DNA of 64,000 nt from DASPWV01 sp046727855 (GTDB taxonomy: Bacteria > Acidobacteriota > Vicinamibacteria > Vicinamibacterales > UBA2999): assembly GCA_046727855.1 (NCBI GenBank), contig JBKPDL010000025.1, forward strand, positions 1-64,000. Reading direction: 5' to 3'. Below, in pieces: positions 35,280 to 43,424 of this stretch; the first letter of the stretch is position 1; each line of letters begins with the position of its first letter. The position numbers and the translations under genes were made by a program. The notes below the pieces were generated by a model. The model was not told the DNA's origin, searched no databases, and was given only the letters and a program-made list of their open reading frames with translations.

Positions 35280-36557
35280 TCACCCAGCCTTCGGCAATGT
35301 CACCACAAATGACGCTCCACGCCGATCGTTGTTTGCGACGGCAATCGTGCCGCCGTGCGCCTCGACAATGCGTTTCGAGATGCTGAGACCCAGACCATAC
35401 CCGCCTGTCTTCTTGGAGCGCGAACGATCTACACGAAAGAACGGTTCGAAGAGGCTCGGGATGTCGCGATCAGGAATGCCCGGGCCATCATCCGTGATGC
35501 GAATGATGACGCGGTCGCCATTCTGAGTAGCCGACACCTCGACGGCGCGGCTGTCAGCCAGAGAGTACTTGACGGCGTTTTCCACGAGATTGCGCAAAAC
35601 CCTGCGTAGCTTCTCTGCGTCAATATCGACCGGAATCTCTTGCGACGTCGAGGCGACACGGACGCCAGGCGGTCTATTGTAAAAACTCTCCCCGATGTCG
35701 CGCAGAATCGGCACGAGATCCTGACGTGCGGGGTTGACGCCGCGACCGCCGCGAAGCCGTTCCAATTCGAGCAGCTCCGCGATCATTCGTTCCATCTCCG
35801 AGACATCCGCGGCCATACCGATTCGTTGCTCGCTCTCTGGCAGCAGTTCGAGTGCGACTTTCATGCGCGTCAGGGGCGACCGAAGCTCGTGACTGACATC
35901 CAGCAGAAGTTGATCCCGGGCGGCGATCATCTCCCGCACGCGACCGACCATCTGGTTGAACGCGCCGGTCAGTCGGCCGAACTCGTCGCGCCTCTCGTTG
36001 GGGAGGACGACATCCAGCTCGCCGCCGCCCAGCCGGGCCACGCCTTCGTTGAGCACTCGCAACGGCTGCAGCAGGCCCCGCAACACCGAGTGGGCCACAA
36101 GGATCACCGCAGCCATGAGTACGAAGAGCAGAATCAGGACCGTGAGATGAGCCTCATACATCCGGCCGCCAAGATTCCAGGCGAATAGGTATGTGCCTCC
36201 ATTTGGTGCGGCTACCACGTAGTAGGTCGGGCGCAGGAGCACACGACTCGCTTGCGGCACTCGCCGCTGCCGTACATCGTCGACGTTCGGCAGATCGCCA
36301 ACCGTCGACCAGCTGCCCTCCGGTCCCTCGTAGCGCACCTGGAGATTCAGCTCGTTGGTCAGCCGGTTCGCGGTTGCCAGATCGGGCGACGCAGCCGCAA
36401 TCGTGCGCGTGTATTTCTCGAGGACACGATCGATTGCCGAATGGATGCTCGGACTCACGGAGAAGAAAAAGAAGGCGCCTACCAGGAGCAGCAAACTGGC
36501 CGCCATGGCCACCATGATGGCCACGAGCTTGGCGAACACCGATTCACGGTCAATCAT
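35280..36557 (-). CDS. Sensor histidine kinase (CpxA-like architecture)
   Basis: About 425 residues from ATG 36557, which overlaps the regulator's stop codon by 8 bases. TM1 is at about 9-33, a periplasmic domain of about 100 residues follows, and TM2 is at about 136-158. HAMP (LLQPLRVLNEGVARLGGGEL) leads to HisKA with His223 in DVSHELRSPLTRMK. The ATPase domain shows RVLRNLVENAVKYSL, ITDDGPGIPDRDI and GGYGLGLSISKRIVEAH. The short DxxHELRSPLTRMKVALELL stretch resembles CpxA-type kinases, which monitor envelope stress. It pairs with the regulator at 36550-37311. Confidence 0.93.
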   Translation of the reverse strand: MIDRESVFAKLVAIMVAMAASLLLLVGAFFFFSVSPSIHSAIDRVLEKYTRTIAAASPDLATANRLTNELNLQVRYEGPEGSWSTVGDLPNVDDVRQRRVPQASRVLLRPTYYVVAAPNGGTYLFAWNLGGRMYEAHLTVLILLFVLMAAVILVAHSVLRGLLQPLRVLNEGVARLGGGELDVVLPNERRDEFGRLTGAFNQMVGRVREMIAARDQLLLDVSHELRSPLTRMKVALELLPESEQRIGMAADVSEMERMIAELLELERLRGGRGVNPARQDLVPILRDIGESFYNRPPGVRVASTSQEIPVDIDAEKLRRVLRNLVENAVKYSLADSRAVEVSATQNGDRVIIRITDDGPGIPDRDIPSLFEPFFRVDRSRSKKTGGYGLGLSISKRIVEAHGGTIAVANNDRRGASFVVTLPKAG

Positions 36558-37311
36558 GGCCGCCTCCCGTGAAGCTGTAGCCAACCCCGCGCACGGTCCG
36601 GATGAATGTCGAATGTTTGGCGTCGTCGCCGATCTTCTGGCGCACACGACTGATGAGCACATCGATGGAGCGGTCGTATGCTTCCGCGTCGGTGCCGCGC
36701 AGGGCTTCCATGATGCGGTCTCGACTGAGGACACGTCCGCGGTTTCGCAGGAGGAATCCGAGAACCTCGAACTCGGCAGTGGTCAACGCGAGTGTTCGCC
36801 CGTTCAATGAGGCCGACCGGCTTGTCCAGTTCACCTCCAGTGGGCCCATCCGCACGATTTCCTCGCTCTCGTGTGCGCCCCGGCGCAGTACGGCCTGCAT
36901 TCGCGCGACGAGCTCACGCGGCTCAAACGGCTTCGGCAGATAGTCATCTGCGCCCAGCTCGAGCCCGACGATGCGGTCGGCGACATCGCCACGCGCGGTG
37001 AGCATGATGATCGGAATGCGACTCTGTTCGCGAACCTTGCGGCAGACGGTAAGCCCGTCGGTGCCGGGAAGCATGATGTCGAGCACCAGAATGTCGGGCG
37101 GATCGGCCTTCAGTGCGCGCATCCCGTCCTGAGGATCCGGCACGGCGCGCACGGAGTAGCCAAAGCGACCGAGATATTCGGTCAAGAGCGCGCTCAGCCG
37201 TTCGTCATCGTCGATGATTAGCACACGCGCACCTGTGGATGGACGGTTTATCGCCGTGTCTTCCGCGTTGCTGCTCTTGTCGTCGCCGGCGTTGACCTTT
37301 CCTTTTCTCAT
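36550..37311 (-). CDS. OmpR-family response regulator (CpxR-like)
   Basis: 253 residues, with a charged 27-residue N-terminal extension before RVLIIDDDERLSALLTEYL. The receiver has Asp78 in ILVLDIMLPGTDG and the KPF lysine in DYLPKPFEPRELVARM. The winged-helix domain at about 160-250 includes LALTTAEFEVLGFLLRNRG, RVLSRDRIMEAL, SIDVLISRVRQKI and VRGVGYSFTG. Its stop overlaps the kinase start. The site at 37469-37486 upstream resembles one before the MacA-type operon at 41.7 kb, suggesting that this regulator controls itself and that export system. Confidence 0.93.
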   Translation of the reverse strand: MRKGKVNAGDDKSSNAEDTAINRPSTGARVLIIDDDERLSALLTEYLGRFGYSVRAVPDPQDGMRALKADPPDILVLDIMLPGTDGLTVCRKVREQSRIPIIMLTARGDVADRIVGLELGADDYLPKPFEPRELVARMQAVLRRGAHESEEIVRMGPLEVNWTSRSASLNGRTLALTTAEFEVLGFLLRNRGRVLSRDRIMEALRGTDAEAYDRSIDVLISRVRQKIGDDAKHSTFIRTVRGVGYSFTGGGHD

Positions 37312-37468
37312 AGGTACGTGAGCGCTTCGTGTCCCTGGTCAGGATACGTGCAAGTGATGCTGATCTGCTGTCCAGGCGGGACGATGCTCGCTTGGATGAT
37401 GCTCCATGTTTCCACGTGCATCAGGGCTATAAACGGTTCCGTCTGACAACCGAGTGTCAGGGACAAAC

Positions 37469-37486
37469 GTTGCTCGATTGTTGCTG
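37469..37486 (-). promoter_or_regulatory. Direct-repeat operator before the second response regulator
   Basis: GTTGCTCGATTGTTGCTG contains GTTGCT twice with an 11-bp period. It matches 15 of 18 bases of the site before the MacA-type gene (41778-41795), and both are preceded on the plus strand by AGTGTCAG. It lies about 160 bases upstream of the regulator's start. A TTTATAG motif at about 37428-37434, between site and gene, could be a -10 box. Confidence 0.6.
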
Positions 37487-37505
37487 GAACGTAAGGAAAT
37501 GAAAT

Positions 37506-38741
37506 TCACTCGGTCCGCAGCGCCTGAATCGGAGGAATCAGCGACGCCCTTCGCGCGGGAAGCGCCCCGAAGCCAAGGCCGATCGTCAGCGCCATGCCAA
37601 GCGAGACGAAGAGCGCCTCCCACGGAACGCCGATCTTCCAGCTCGTGCTGAGTGCCACAACCGTTGCCCCAGTGCCCCCCAGCACGAGTCCGACCGTCCA
37701 ACCACCGAGCGCCAACAGCGTCGCCTCGAACAGGAATTGGACCAGGATGTCGCGCGGCTGGGCGCCGACGGCCATGCGGAGACCAATCTCACCCGTGCGT
37801 TCTCTGACCGACATCAGCATGAGCGCGAGGATGCCCATCCCGCCCACGATTAGGGCGACCGCGGCCACGCCAGTGGTCAATCGGCGTAGCGTCTCTGCGG
37901 TGTCCTGTTGAAGAGCCAGGAAGGTGGTCGCGTTTTGGACTTCGAAGTCCGCTTGTTCTTCCGGCCCGACGCGATGGCGTTCCCGGAGCAGAGTGCTGAT
38001 TTGCCGCTCGGCATCCGCCATCCCGCGCGAGTCGTTGACACTCACGAAAATCGTGTTCAGCCACGTCGCATTGAAGAGGCGACGAAGGGCGGTGCGGATC
38101 GGGACCACGACTTGATTGTCCTCGTCGCCGCCCGCCACAGCGCCTTTCGGCGCAAGCACGCCGATGACGTCGAACGGAATCCCGCCGATGCGAATCGGCT
38201 GGCCAACCGGATTCTCTTCAAAGAGTGCGTCGGCGACCCGCGCGCCAAGCACCGCGACACGACGCGCCAGGCGATTGTCATCGGCGTCGAAAAATCGACC
38301 GCTGTCGATCTGGAACCGGCGCACATCGGGAAACTCCGGAGCCGTGCCGAGCACCTTCGTGGTCATCGCCGATGCGCCAGCTTTCACCTTGACAGGTGCT
38401 TCGATGCCCGGGACGGCCTCGGCGACCGGGCCCAGCGCGGCAATCGCGTCAAAGTCGTCCAATCGAAGTGTGGTGACGGTTCCCTTCACGCCCTTTCGCG
38501 CAACGAACCGCTTGACTTGCGCGGGTCTCACTACCAGTAGGTTCGCGCCGATGTTCTCGATCTGGCGGCGGATTTCGGCCTCCGCGCCTGTGCCGATCGC
38601 ACTCGTGAGCACAATAGCGGCGACACCCGCCGTCACGCTCGAGACCGCGAGGGCTGCCCGGACGCGATGTGCCAGAAAGGCCTTGAGCCCCGGGCGGACA
38701 CTGCGGCCCGCCCTGAGCGTCGTCGAAGGGCGGAGCCTCAT
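37506..38741 (-). CDS. MacB-type ABC transporter permease (FtsX family)
   Basis: About 411 residues from ATG 38741, whose ATGA overlaps the stop of the preceding permease gene. The N-terminal TM (RAALAVSSVTAGVAAIVLTS) is followed by a periplasmic MacB_PCD domain (about 55-265) and three FtsX helices (about 290-400) with RTGEIGLRMAVGAQPRDI and a C-terminal LPARRASLIPPIQALRTE. The first 15 residues (RPSTTLRAG and flanks) are encoded by a short dispersed repeat rather than family sequence. With the second permease and the ATPase it should form an ABC exporter or mechanotransmission complex spanning the inner membrane. Confidence 0.9.
   Translation of the reverse strand: MRLRPSTTLRAGRSVRPGLKAFLAHRVRAALAVSSVTAGVAAIVLTSAIGTGAEAEIRRQIENIGANLLVVRPAQVKRFVARKGVKGTVTTLRLDDFDAIAALGPVAEAVPGIEAPVKVKAGASAMTTKVLGTAPEFPDVRRFQIDSGRFFDADDNRLARRVAVLGARVADALFEENPVGQPIRIGGIPFDVIGVLAPKGAVAGGDEDNQVVVPIRTALRRLFNATWLNTIFVSVNDSRGMADAERQISTLLRERHRVGPEEQADFEVQNATTFLALQQDTAETLRRLTTGVAAVALIVGGMGILALMLMSVRERTGEIGLRMAVGAQPRDILVQFLFEATLLALGGWTVGLVLGGTGATVVALSTSWKIGVPWEALFVSLGMALTIGLGFGALPARRASLIPPIQALRTE
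38711..38730. repeat. Short dispersed repeat at the permease-permease junction
   Basis: CCCTGAGCGTCGTCGAAGGG lies where the two permease genes meet and encodes the odd N-terminal residues STTLRAG of the downstream permease. A copy with 19 of 20 identical bases occurs at 39959-39978. Confidence 0.65.
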
Positions 38742-39946
38742 CGGAGCGCGACAGCAGGATGCAACTGCGCTGCGCGGCGCGCCGGGAGGACGCCAGCCAG
38801 AACTCCGGTGGCTGCCGCGGCGAGCATCCCAACGAGCACCGCCTCCCACGAGAATGGATCGCCCAATTGCATCCTTTCAGCGACAAGCCGCGCACCCGCG
38901 TATCCGAGCAGCAGGCCGCCGAGGCCGCCGATCAAAATCATGGCTGCAGTTTCGGTCGCAAACTGCAGCCGAATGTCTTCAGGCCGGGCACCGATGGCAC
39001 GACGCAAGCCGATTTCTGTGATGCGCTGATTGACGGACGAGAGCATCAGCGTGGCCGCGACGATGCCGGCGACAAGCAGGACGACGGCGGCCACCATCGG
39101 CACCAACAGAAATAGTACGCGCCGAATCCACGCCATCATCTTTCGCACCTCGACGGTCGTCACGATCCTGAAATCGTCGGGTTCGTCCGACATCAGCGCA
39201 TGACGGTCGCGCAAGATGCGCCCGACTTCGCCTGCGATCGCTTCTTCCTGATCCGGATTCTTCACCAGCAGCTTGGCCGCCGCGATCGTGTCGACGTTTG
39301 TGAGCCGGCGCATCAGTGTCGAAATCGGGACGACGATTTCATTGTCGCGATCCATCCCATGCATGTCAGTCCCAAACGGCTCGAGCACACCAATCACCTG
39401 AAAGGAAACGGCACCGATCCGGATCTCGGCATTCAGCGGGTCCTCTTGTCCAAACAACGTCCGCGCAATGGTGTCGCCGATGACCGCCACTCGGGCGGCG
39501 GCGGTGACGGCCGCAGCGTCAAAGTACTCCCCACGTTGCACCGCCCGCGCCCACACGCGCTCGCCTCGCTCGGACTGCCCCAGGACGCGCACGGTGGCCG
39601 TGATGTCCCGATACCGCACGACGCTCGAGAGGTCCTGCTGGGGATCCCACGCCTCGATGCCGTCGAGCCCGGCTGCGACCGCGCTCAAGTCGTCGATCGT
39701 CAGCCGTGAGGCGCCGGCTCGCGGGCTCCCCATGATGCGACTCCCGCCCGAGATCACGAGAATGGATGAATCACCCAAGATCTGCCGAAGGGTCTTCAAC
39801 ATCTTGGCCTGCACGCCCTGGCCGAGCGATACGACGAGTGTCAGAGCGGCCACTCCCATCAAACTCCCGAGCATCACGAACGCGCTCCGCAGCGGATATC
39901 GGGCCATCGCGCGCATGCTGTGTGTCACGAGACGCATCGTCCTCAT
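38738..39946 (-). CDS. MacB-type ABC transporter permease (FtsX family)
   Basis: 402 residues. RYPLRSAFVMLGSLMGVAAL is the first helix, a MacB_PCD-like periplasmic domain follows (GDSSILVISGGSRIM onward, with an HGMDRDNEIVVPISTLMRR segment), and FtsX helices near 280-395 include ITEIGLRRAIGARPEDI and LPARRAAQLHPAVAL. The start overlaps the stop of the ATPase gene (ATGA), and the stop overlaps the start of the next permease. Two different permeases with one ATPase suggests a heterodimeric complex instead of the homodimer typical of MacB, whose ATPase and permease are fused in one chain. Confidence 0.9.
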   Translation of the reverse strand: MRTMRLVTHSMRAMARYPLRSAFVMLGSLMGVAALTLVVSLGQGVQAKMLKTLRQILGDSSILVISGGSRIMGSPRAGASRLTIDDLSAVAAGLDGIEAWDPQQDLSSVVRYRDITATVRVLGQSERGERVWARAVQRGEYFDAAAVTAAARVAVIGDTIARTLFGQEDPLNAEIRIGAVSFQVIGVLEPFGTDMHGMDRDNEIVVPISTLMRRLTNVDTIAAAKLLVKNPDQEEAIAGEVGRILRDRHALMSDEPDDFRIVTTVEVRKMMAWIRRVLFLLVPMVAAVVLLVAGIVAATLMLSSVNQRITEIGLRRAIGARPEDIRLQFATETAAMILIGGLGGLLLGYAGARLVAERMQLGDPFSWEAVLVGMLAAAATGVLAGVLPARRAAQLHPAVALR

Positions 39947-40680
39947 CGCACTTCCGTGCCCTGAGCGACGTCGAAGGGCTCCAGCATCGTCGTGAGTGGC
40001 GCTTGCTGAGCATCTGCAATCACACGGCCCCGCTCGAGTCGCACGACACGCCGGGCGTGCGTCGCCATGGCGGGATCGTGCGTGACCAGGACAATCGTGC
40101 GGCCGGACTGGCTCAGCGTCTGAAAGATCCGCATGATTTCGCCGGCCGACTGCGGATCCAGGTTTCCGGTGGGTTCGTCAGCCAACAAGAGATCCGGGTT
40201 GTTGACGAGCGCCCGCGCGATGGCGACGCGCTGCTGCTCGCCACCAGACAGTTCGGACGGTGTGTGATGCACGCGCTCGGCGAGGCCGACCGCCTCGAGC
40301 GCCTTGCGGCCAAGACCGTTCGTCGACGTGCGATCGGAATACAGCAGCGGCAGCTCGACGTTCTCGAGCGCGCTCGTCCTCGGCAGGAGATGAAACGCCT
40401 GGAACACGAACCCGACATTCTTGTTCCGGAAGCGGGCCTGCTGGGCGACGCTCAGGTCCGAGACATCGCGCCCATCGAACAAGTACCGTCCAGTGGTCGG
40501 CGCGTCGAGGAGCCCGAGGATGTTCATCAGGGTGGACTTGCCCGATCCTGAGGCGCCGACGACGGCCGCGAATTCACCGCGGTCGATCCGCAGCGAGACA
40601 TCGGACAACGCCTGGACGGTCTCGCCGGTCGGTCGCGTATACGTTTTACCGATCGCGTGCAGCTCGATCATCGATGACAT
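39943..40680 (-). CDS. ABC transporter ATP-binding protein (MacB/LolD type)
   Basis: 245 residues. Walker A is GASGSGKST (about 42-50), the Q-loop follows in VGFVFQAFHLLPRT, the signature is LSGGEQQR (about 144-151), Walker B is LLLADEPTGNLD and the switch His is in VLVTHDPAMA. These features place it with LolD/MacB-like ATPases that drive envelope-directed transport. The last dozen residues (EPFDVAQGTEV) come from the second copy of a short dispersed repeat. It overlaps the adaptor gene upstream and the permease gene downstream, so four genes form one tightly coupled operon. Confidence 0.93.
   Translation of the reverse strand: MSSMIELHAIGKTYTRPTGETVQALSDVSLRIDRGEFAAVVGASGSGKSTLMNILGLLDAPTTGRYLFDGRDVSDLSVAQQARFRNKNVGFVFQAFHLLPRTSALENVELPLLYSDRTSTNGLGRKALEAVGLAERVHHTPSELSGGEQQRVAIARALVNNPDLLLADEPTGNLDPQSAGEIMRIFQTLSQSGRTIVLVTHDPAMATHARRVVRLERGRVIADAQQAPLTTMLEPFDVAQGTEVR
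39959..39978. repeat. Short dispersed repeat at the ATPase-permease junction
   Basis: CCCTGAGCGACGTCGAAGGG, one base different from the copy at 38711-38730. It encodes part of the last residues (FDVAQG) of the ATPase, again right at a gene boundary. Confidence 0.65.
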
Positions 40681-41743
40681 CCTCTTTGTTCACATCGCCG
40701 ATTAACACCTCGTCGCCTTCGCGCAAACCGTCGACGATTTCCCAGTACGACTCGTCCCGGCCGCCGGTGGTCACCAGCCGCCGTTCGATGGCGTCGCCGC
40801 GCCGGGACAAGACGAATGCTCCGTCACCATCCCGACGCACCGCACGAATGGGCAGCGCCAGCACGTTCTCGCGCGTGTCAAGCGCGATGCGAACGGTTGT
40901 TGTCATTTCAGGACGGAGCGTTCGATCGCGCGGCGGCTCGAATCGCACCACCGTGACGTAATTCACGACGTTGTCCCGAATCTCCGCTTTCGGATACACG
41001 GCAGTGACCTGCCCCTCGAACTCGTGGTCGCCGTAGGTGTCCACGGTAAATTTGGCACCGCGTCCGATACGAATCCGTCCAATGTCGGTTTCATCCACGT
41101 AAGCCCAGACTTCGAGGCGCGAGAGGTCGATCAGCGTCACGAACGTCGGCGCTGCAAAGCTGGCCGCGACCGTCTCACCTTCCTGTGTCGAGACTGACGC
41201 GACGACGCCAGCGATTGGTGCGATGATCTGGGCGTAGGCGAGCTGCGTCGTCGCGTACTCGAGGCTTGCTTGTGCGGCGCTGACCTGCTGTTCGGCCACG
41301 GCTGCGGCGCGCTCCGCCAGATCGAGGTCGATCCGTGCCACTGCGCCCGCCTCGTTGAGCTGACGCTTACGCTGAAGATCGGTCCGCGCGTAGCTCAGAT
41401 TCACATCCGCTTGTTGCAACGCGGCGGCGGCCTCGTTGCGGCGAGCGATGAGGTCACGGTCGTCGAGTTCTGCGAGCAGCTGTCCTTTGTTAATGCGGTC
41501 TCCGATCCGGACGTACAGGCGTTTCACGACCCCGGAAATCCGGGAACCGACACGAACTTCGGCGCCCACGCGCGGCTTGATAATCCCCGTGGCTTTGACA
41601 ACGGACCCGACGTCTCGCCGGACCACGCGCACCACACCCGCCGCCGCGTTATCCTCCGATTGGGTCCACACCGCGCGGCCCCACAGGAACGCCGCGACAG
41701 CGATCGCTGCCAGTGCGACGGCCGCAAACGTCAACTTTCTCAA
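40646..41743 (-). CDS. MacA-like periplasmic adaptor (membrane-fusion protein)
   Basis: 365 residues from a TTG start with AGAGGG upstream. The N-terminal helix (about 5-25) anchors it. It has the adaptor plan: barrel-sandwich (KPRVGAEVRVGSRISGVVKR, GDRINKGQLLAELDDRDL), a coiled-coil hairpin at about 95-165, the second sandwich half (AQIIAPIAGVVASVSTQEGE) and a beta-barrel with LEVWAYVDETDIGRI. It heads the operon with the ATPase and two permeases. A direct-repeat site 35-52 bases upstream resembles the site before the CpxR-like regulator. No TolC-type gene is in the operon; the one at 19238 or elsewhere may serve. Confidence 0.9.
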   Translation of the reverse strand: MRKLTFAAVALAAIAVAAFLWGRAVWTQSEDNAAAGVVRVVRRDVGSVVKATGIIKPRVGAEVRVGSRISGVVKRLYVRIGDRINKGQLLAELDDRDLIARRNEAAAALQQADVNLSYARTDLQRKRQLNEAGAVARIDLDLAERAAAVAEQQVSAAQASLEYATTQLAYAQIIAPIAGVVASVSTQEGETVAASFAAPTFVTLIDLSRLEVWAYVDETDIGRIRIGRGAKFTVDTYGDHEFEGQVTAVYPKAEIRDNVVNYVTVVRFEPPRDRTLRPEMTTTVRIALDTRENVLALPIRAVRRDGDGAFVLSRRGDAIERRLVTTGGRDESYWEIVDGLREGDEVLIGDVNKEDVIDDRAARDR

Positions 41744-41777
41744 TCGCCCTCTACCGCTTCCAGTGTCAGAGCGAGAT

Positions 41778-41795
41778 GTTTCTCAATTGTTTCTG
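41778..41795 (-). promoter_or_regulatory. Direct-repeat operator before the MacA-type operon
   Basis: GTTTCTCAATTGTTTCTG holds GTTTCT twice with an 11-bp period, 35-52 bases before the adaptor start. It shares 15 of 18 bases with the site before the second response regulator, plus the AGTGTCAG motif on its gene-proximal side. Confidence 0.6.
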
Positions 41796-41820
41796 CGATG
41801 TAACTGATTGAAACAGCAGG

Positions 41821-41832
41821 ATCGGCCGATCG
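41821..41832. terminator. Small palindrome between CRP-type gene and MacA operon
   Basis: GATCGGCCGATC is a perfect 12-base palindrome immediately after the CRP/FNR gene's 3' end (read on the minus strand it lies upstream of the stop-distal side). It has no loop and no strong T-run, so it could equally be a protein-binding site. Confidence 0.25.
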
Positions 41833-41838
41833 AGAAAA

Positions 41839-42582
41839 TCAAGGCGGGCTCACCACAGTCGACTCGGACTCGGTCCAGCTAGCGAGCGCTTCCACGTCGA
41901 TGATCTGAAGCCGCCCGCGAGCCATCTGAATCAGCCCCGCGTGTTCGAGCGTCTTGAGCGCTCGCTGGACCACCTCGCGTACTGACCCGACCATCGCGGC
42001 AATCTCGTCTTGTGTGTATTCGGGACTCGAGCTGGCCGGCGCCTCGACGAGTGTCTGGCTCCCACGTGCGCGGTCGACGAGCAGTCGGGCGACGCGTGCC
42101 ACAACTGTCCGCAGCGAGAAGTCTTCAACCATTTGCTTATATGCGCGAAGGCGCGAAGCAAAGAGGCGGATGACCTCGATAGCGACGTCGGGATGGCGTC
42201 TCAGAAGATCGAACAGGTCGGCTTGTGGAATGACAACGACTGTGGTGTCCGAGACCGCGATCGCTTCCGCTGGCTGCGGCTCATCGTCGAACACTGCGAT
42301 GTCCGCGAACGTGCGTGCCGGTCCGAACACTTTCAAAACCTGTTCACGGCCCTCCTCGGATCTGATCACGGTTCGCACGCCGCCGCTGAGGACGATGCAC
42401 AGTCCTTCGGACTGGTCGCCCCTCTGGAAGATCACGTCGCCCGCTTGATAGTGGCGTTCGCGCAGGCCGGTTGCAAGCGCGTTGAGCTCGGCTGCAGGCA
42501 GTGCGCCAAAGTACGGGATCTGTCTGAGCAATTCGAGCTTGGCCGCGAGATCCATACCAGCTGTCGTTGTACGGTTCGACAT
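41839..42582 (-). CDS. CRP/FNR-family transcriptional regulator
   Basis: About 247 residues from ATG 42582. The cyclic-nucleotide-type sensor barrel covers about 15-130 (FGALPAAELNALATGLRERH, YQAGDVIFQRGDQSEGLCIV, FADIAVFDDEPQPAEAIAVS). The dimer helix is at about 140-160. The HTH_Crp domain (YTQDEIAAMVGSVREVVQRA, LKTLEHAGLI) is at about 195-230. There is no N-terminal Cys cluster, so it is not an Fe-S FNR; the effector is unclear because the usual cAMP-binding Arg-Ser is not evident. It is followed, 100 bases on, by the MacA operon reading the same way, from which it is separated by a regulatory gap. Confidence 0.9.
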   Translation of the reverse strand: MSNRTTTAGMDLAAKLELLRQIPYFGALPAAELNALATGLRERHYQAGDVIFQRGDQSEGLCIVLSGGVRTVIRSEEGREQVLKVFGPARTFADIAVFDDEPQPAEAIAVSDTTVVVIPQADLFDLLRRHPDVAIEVIRLFASRLRAYKQMVEDFSLRTVVARVARLLVDRARGSQTLVEAPASSSPEYTQDEIAAMVGSVREVVQRALKTLEHAGLIQMARGRLQIIDVEALASWTESESTVVSPP

Positions 42583-42906
42583 ATAGCACACGTCGTGAAC
42601 CCGCAGTTCCGGTTCGGTGATGGGAATCTTCAATGAGGTGCTCACCGGCCTGCCAGCCGCGGTCGACGCCTGGCAGTTCGGAGGCATTGGCCGATCGCAA
42701 GCGGCACATTCGATCACTTCATCATCGGCGGAAGTCCCATCGTTGGTTATCACACGGGCGGCAAACAGTAAGGCGACGTGTCAGATTCCGGTTGCATAAC
42801 GACGGCCGGGCTGACCGGAAGACGCACGAGCCGAGCCCAAGGATGCGGGCTGAGCCCAGGCGTCGACACCGAATCCTTCATCGTGTTCCAGACGTCTTTC
42901 ACCATA
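42583..42906. other. Intergenic region upstream of CRP-type gene
   Basis: About 320 bases with no convincing gene. The only mark noticed is GCATAACG at about 42793-42800, the same octamer found in the right stem of the repeat that starts at 42907. Confidence 0.3.
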
Positions 42907-43059
42907 GAACTAGCCAAGGGCCCTGCCCTTGATATCCGGCTAACTCCGCGGCCCTTGGCTAGTTCTTGTTGTTGGCTTGGCGCACATCCGCGCGCCGTAG
43001 ACCGTTATGCGAGTCCACAACGCGTACAAAATTCACGTCTGTGGCCGCATAACGGTCTA
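42907..43059 (+). repeat. Multi-hairpin repeat, copy 1
   Basis: Hairpin H1 has 16-bp perfect arms (GAACTAGCCAAGGGCC at 42907-42922 with its complement at 42950-42965). Hairpin H2 has 14-bp perfect arms (TAGACCGTTATGCG at 42998-43011 and 43046-43059) enclosing a conserved loop with GTACAAAATTCACGT. A GC-rich linker joins them. Copy 2 at 61533-61681 is about 97% identical in inverted orientation, and a diverged copy 3 lies at 61870-62021. No gene is encoded. Confidence 0.85.
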
Positions 43060-43083
43060 AACCCCAGCGAGGGCCCCATCGTC

Positions 43084-43392
43084 ATGAAGCAGACATTGAT
43101 ACGCTACCAAACCAAGTCGAATCAATCAGAAGAGAACCAGCGGCTTATCGAGCGCGTGTTCGAAGAATTGCGCGCGAAGGCGCCAGCGGGCGTCCGCTAC
43201 CTGACCCTGCGGCTCGACGATCAGTCGTTCGTGCATTTTGTGGAGGTGGACACTCCGGATGGCAGCAACCCCCTCCCCGAACTGGAAGCGTTTCGGGCGT
43301 TCCAGCGCGGTATTCGAGACAGGTGCGTCGAGCCGCCCCACTCAAGTAAGGCCACCATCTTGGGCAACTATCGGATGCTCAGAGAGGGGTGA
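43084..43392 (+). CDS. Small conserved protein, ABM-like fold likely
   Basis: 102 residues from ATG 43084. KQTLIRYQTKSNQSEENQRL, LRAKAPAGVRYLTLRLDDQS, FVHFVEVDT and LEAFRAFQRGIRDRCVEPP suggest a dimeric alpha/beta barrel like antibiotic-biosynthesis-monooxygenase or stress-response proteins. It stands directly before an ECF sigma factor gene, with which it probably forms an operon; such small partners beside SnoaL-tailed sigma factors recur in Acidobacteriota and Actinobacteria. The reaction is unknown. Confidence 0.75.
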   Translation: MKQTLIRYQTKSNQSEENQRLIERVFEELRAKAPAGVRYLTLRLDDQSFVHFVEVDTPDGSNPLPELEAFRAFQRGIRDRCVEPPHSSKATILGNYRMLREG

Positions 43393-43424
43393 GATCTGCG
43401 GGAAACCACGAGGGGACTCTGATC

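Noticed and set aside
37312..37505. A short coding gene before the CpxR-like regulator
   Set aside because: Only low-quality frames are present; the gap is better explained as a promoter with the direct-repeat operator.
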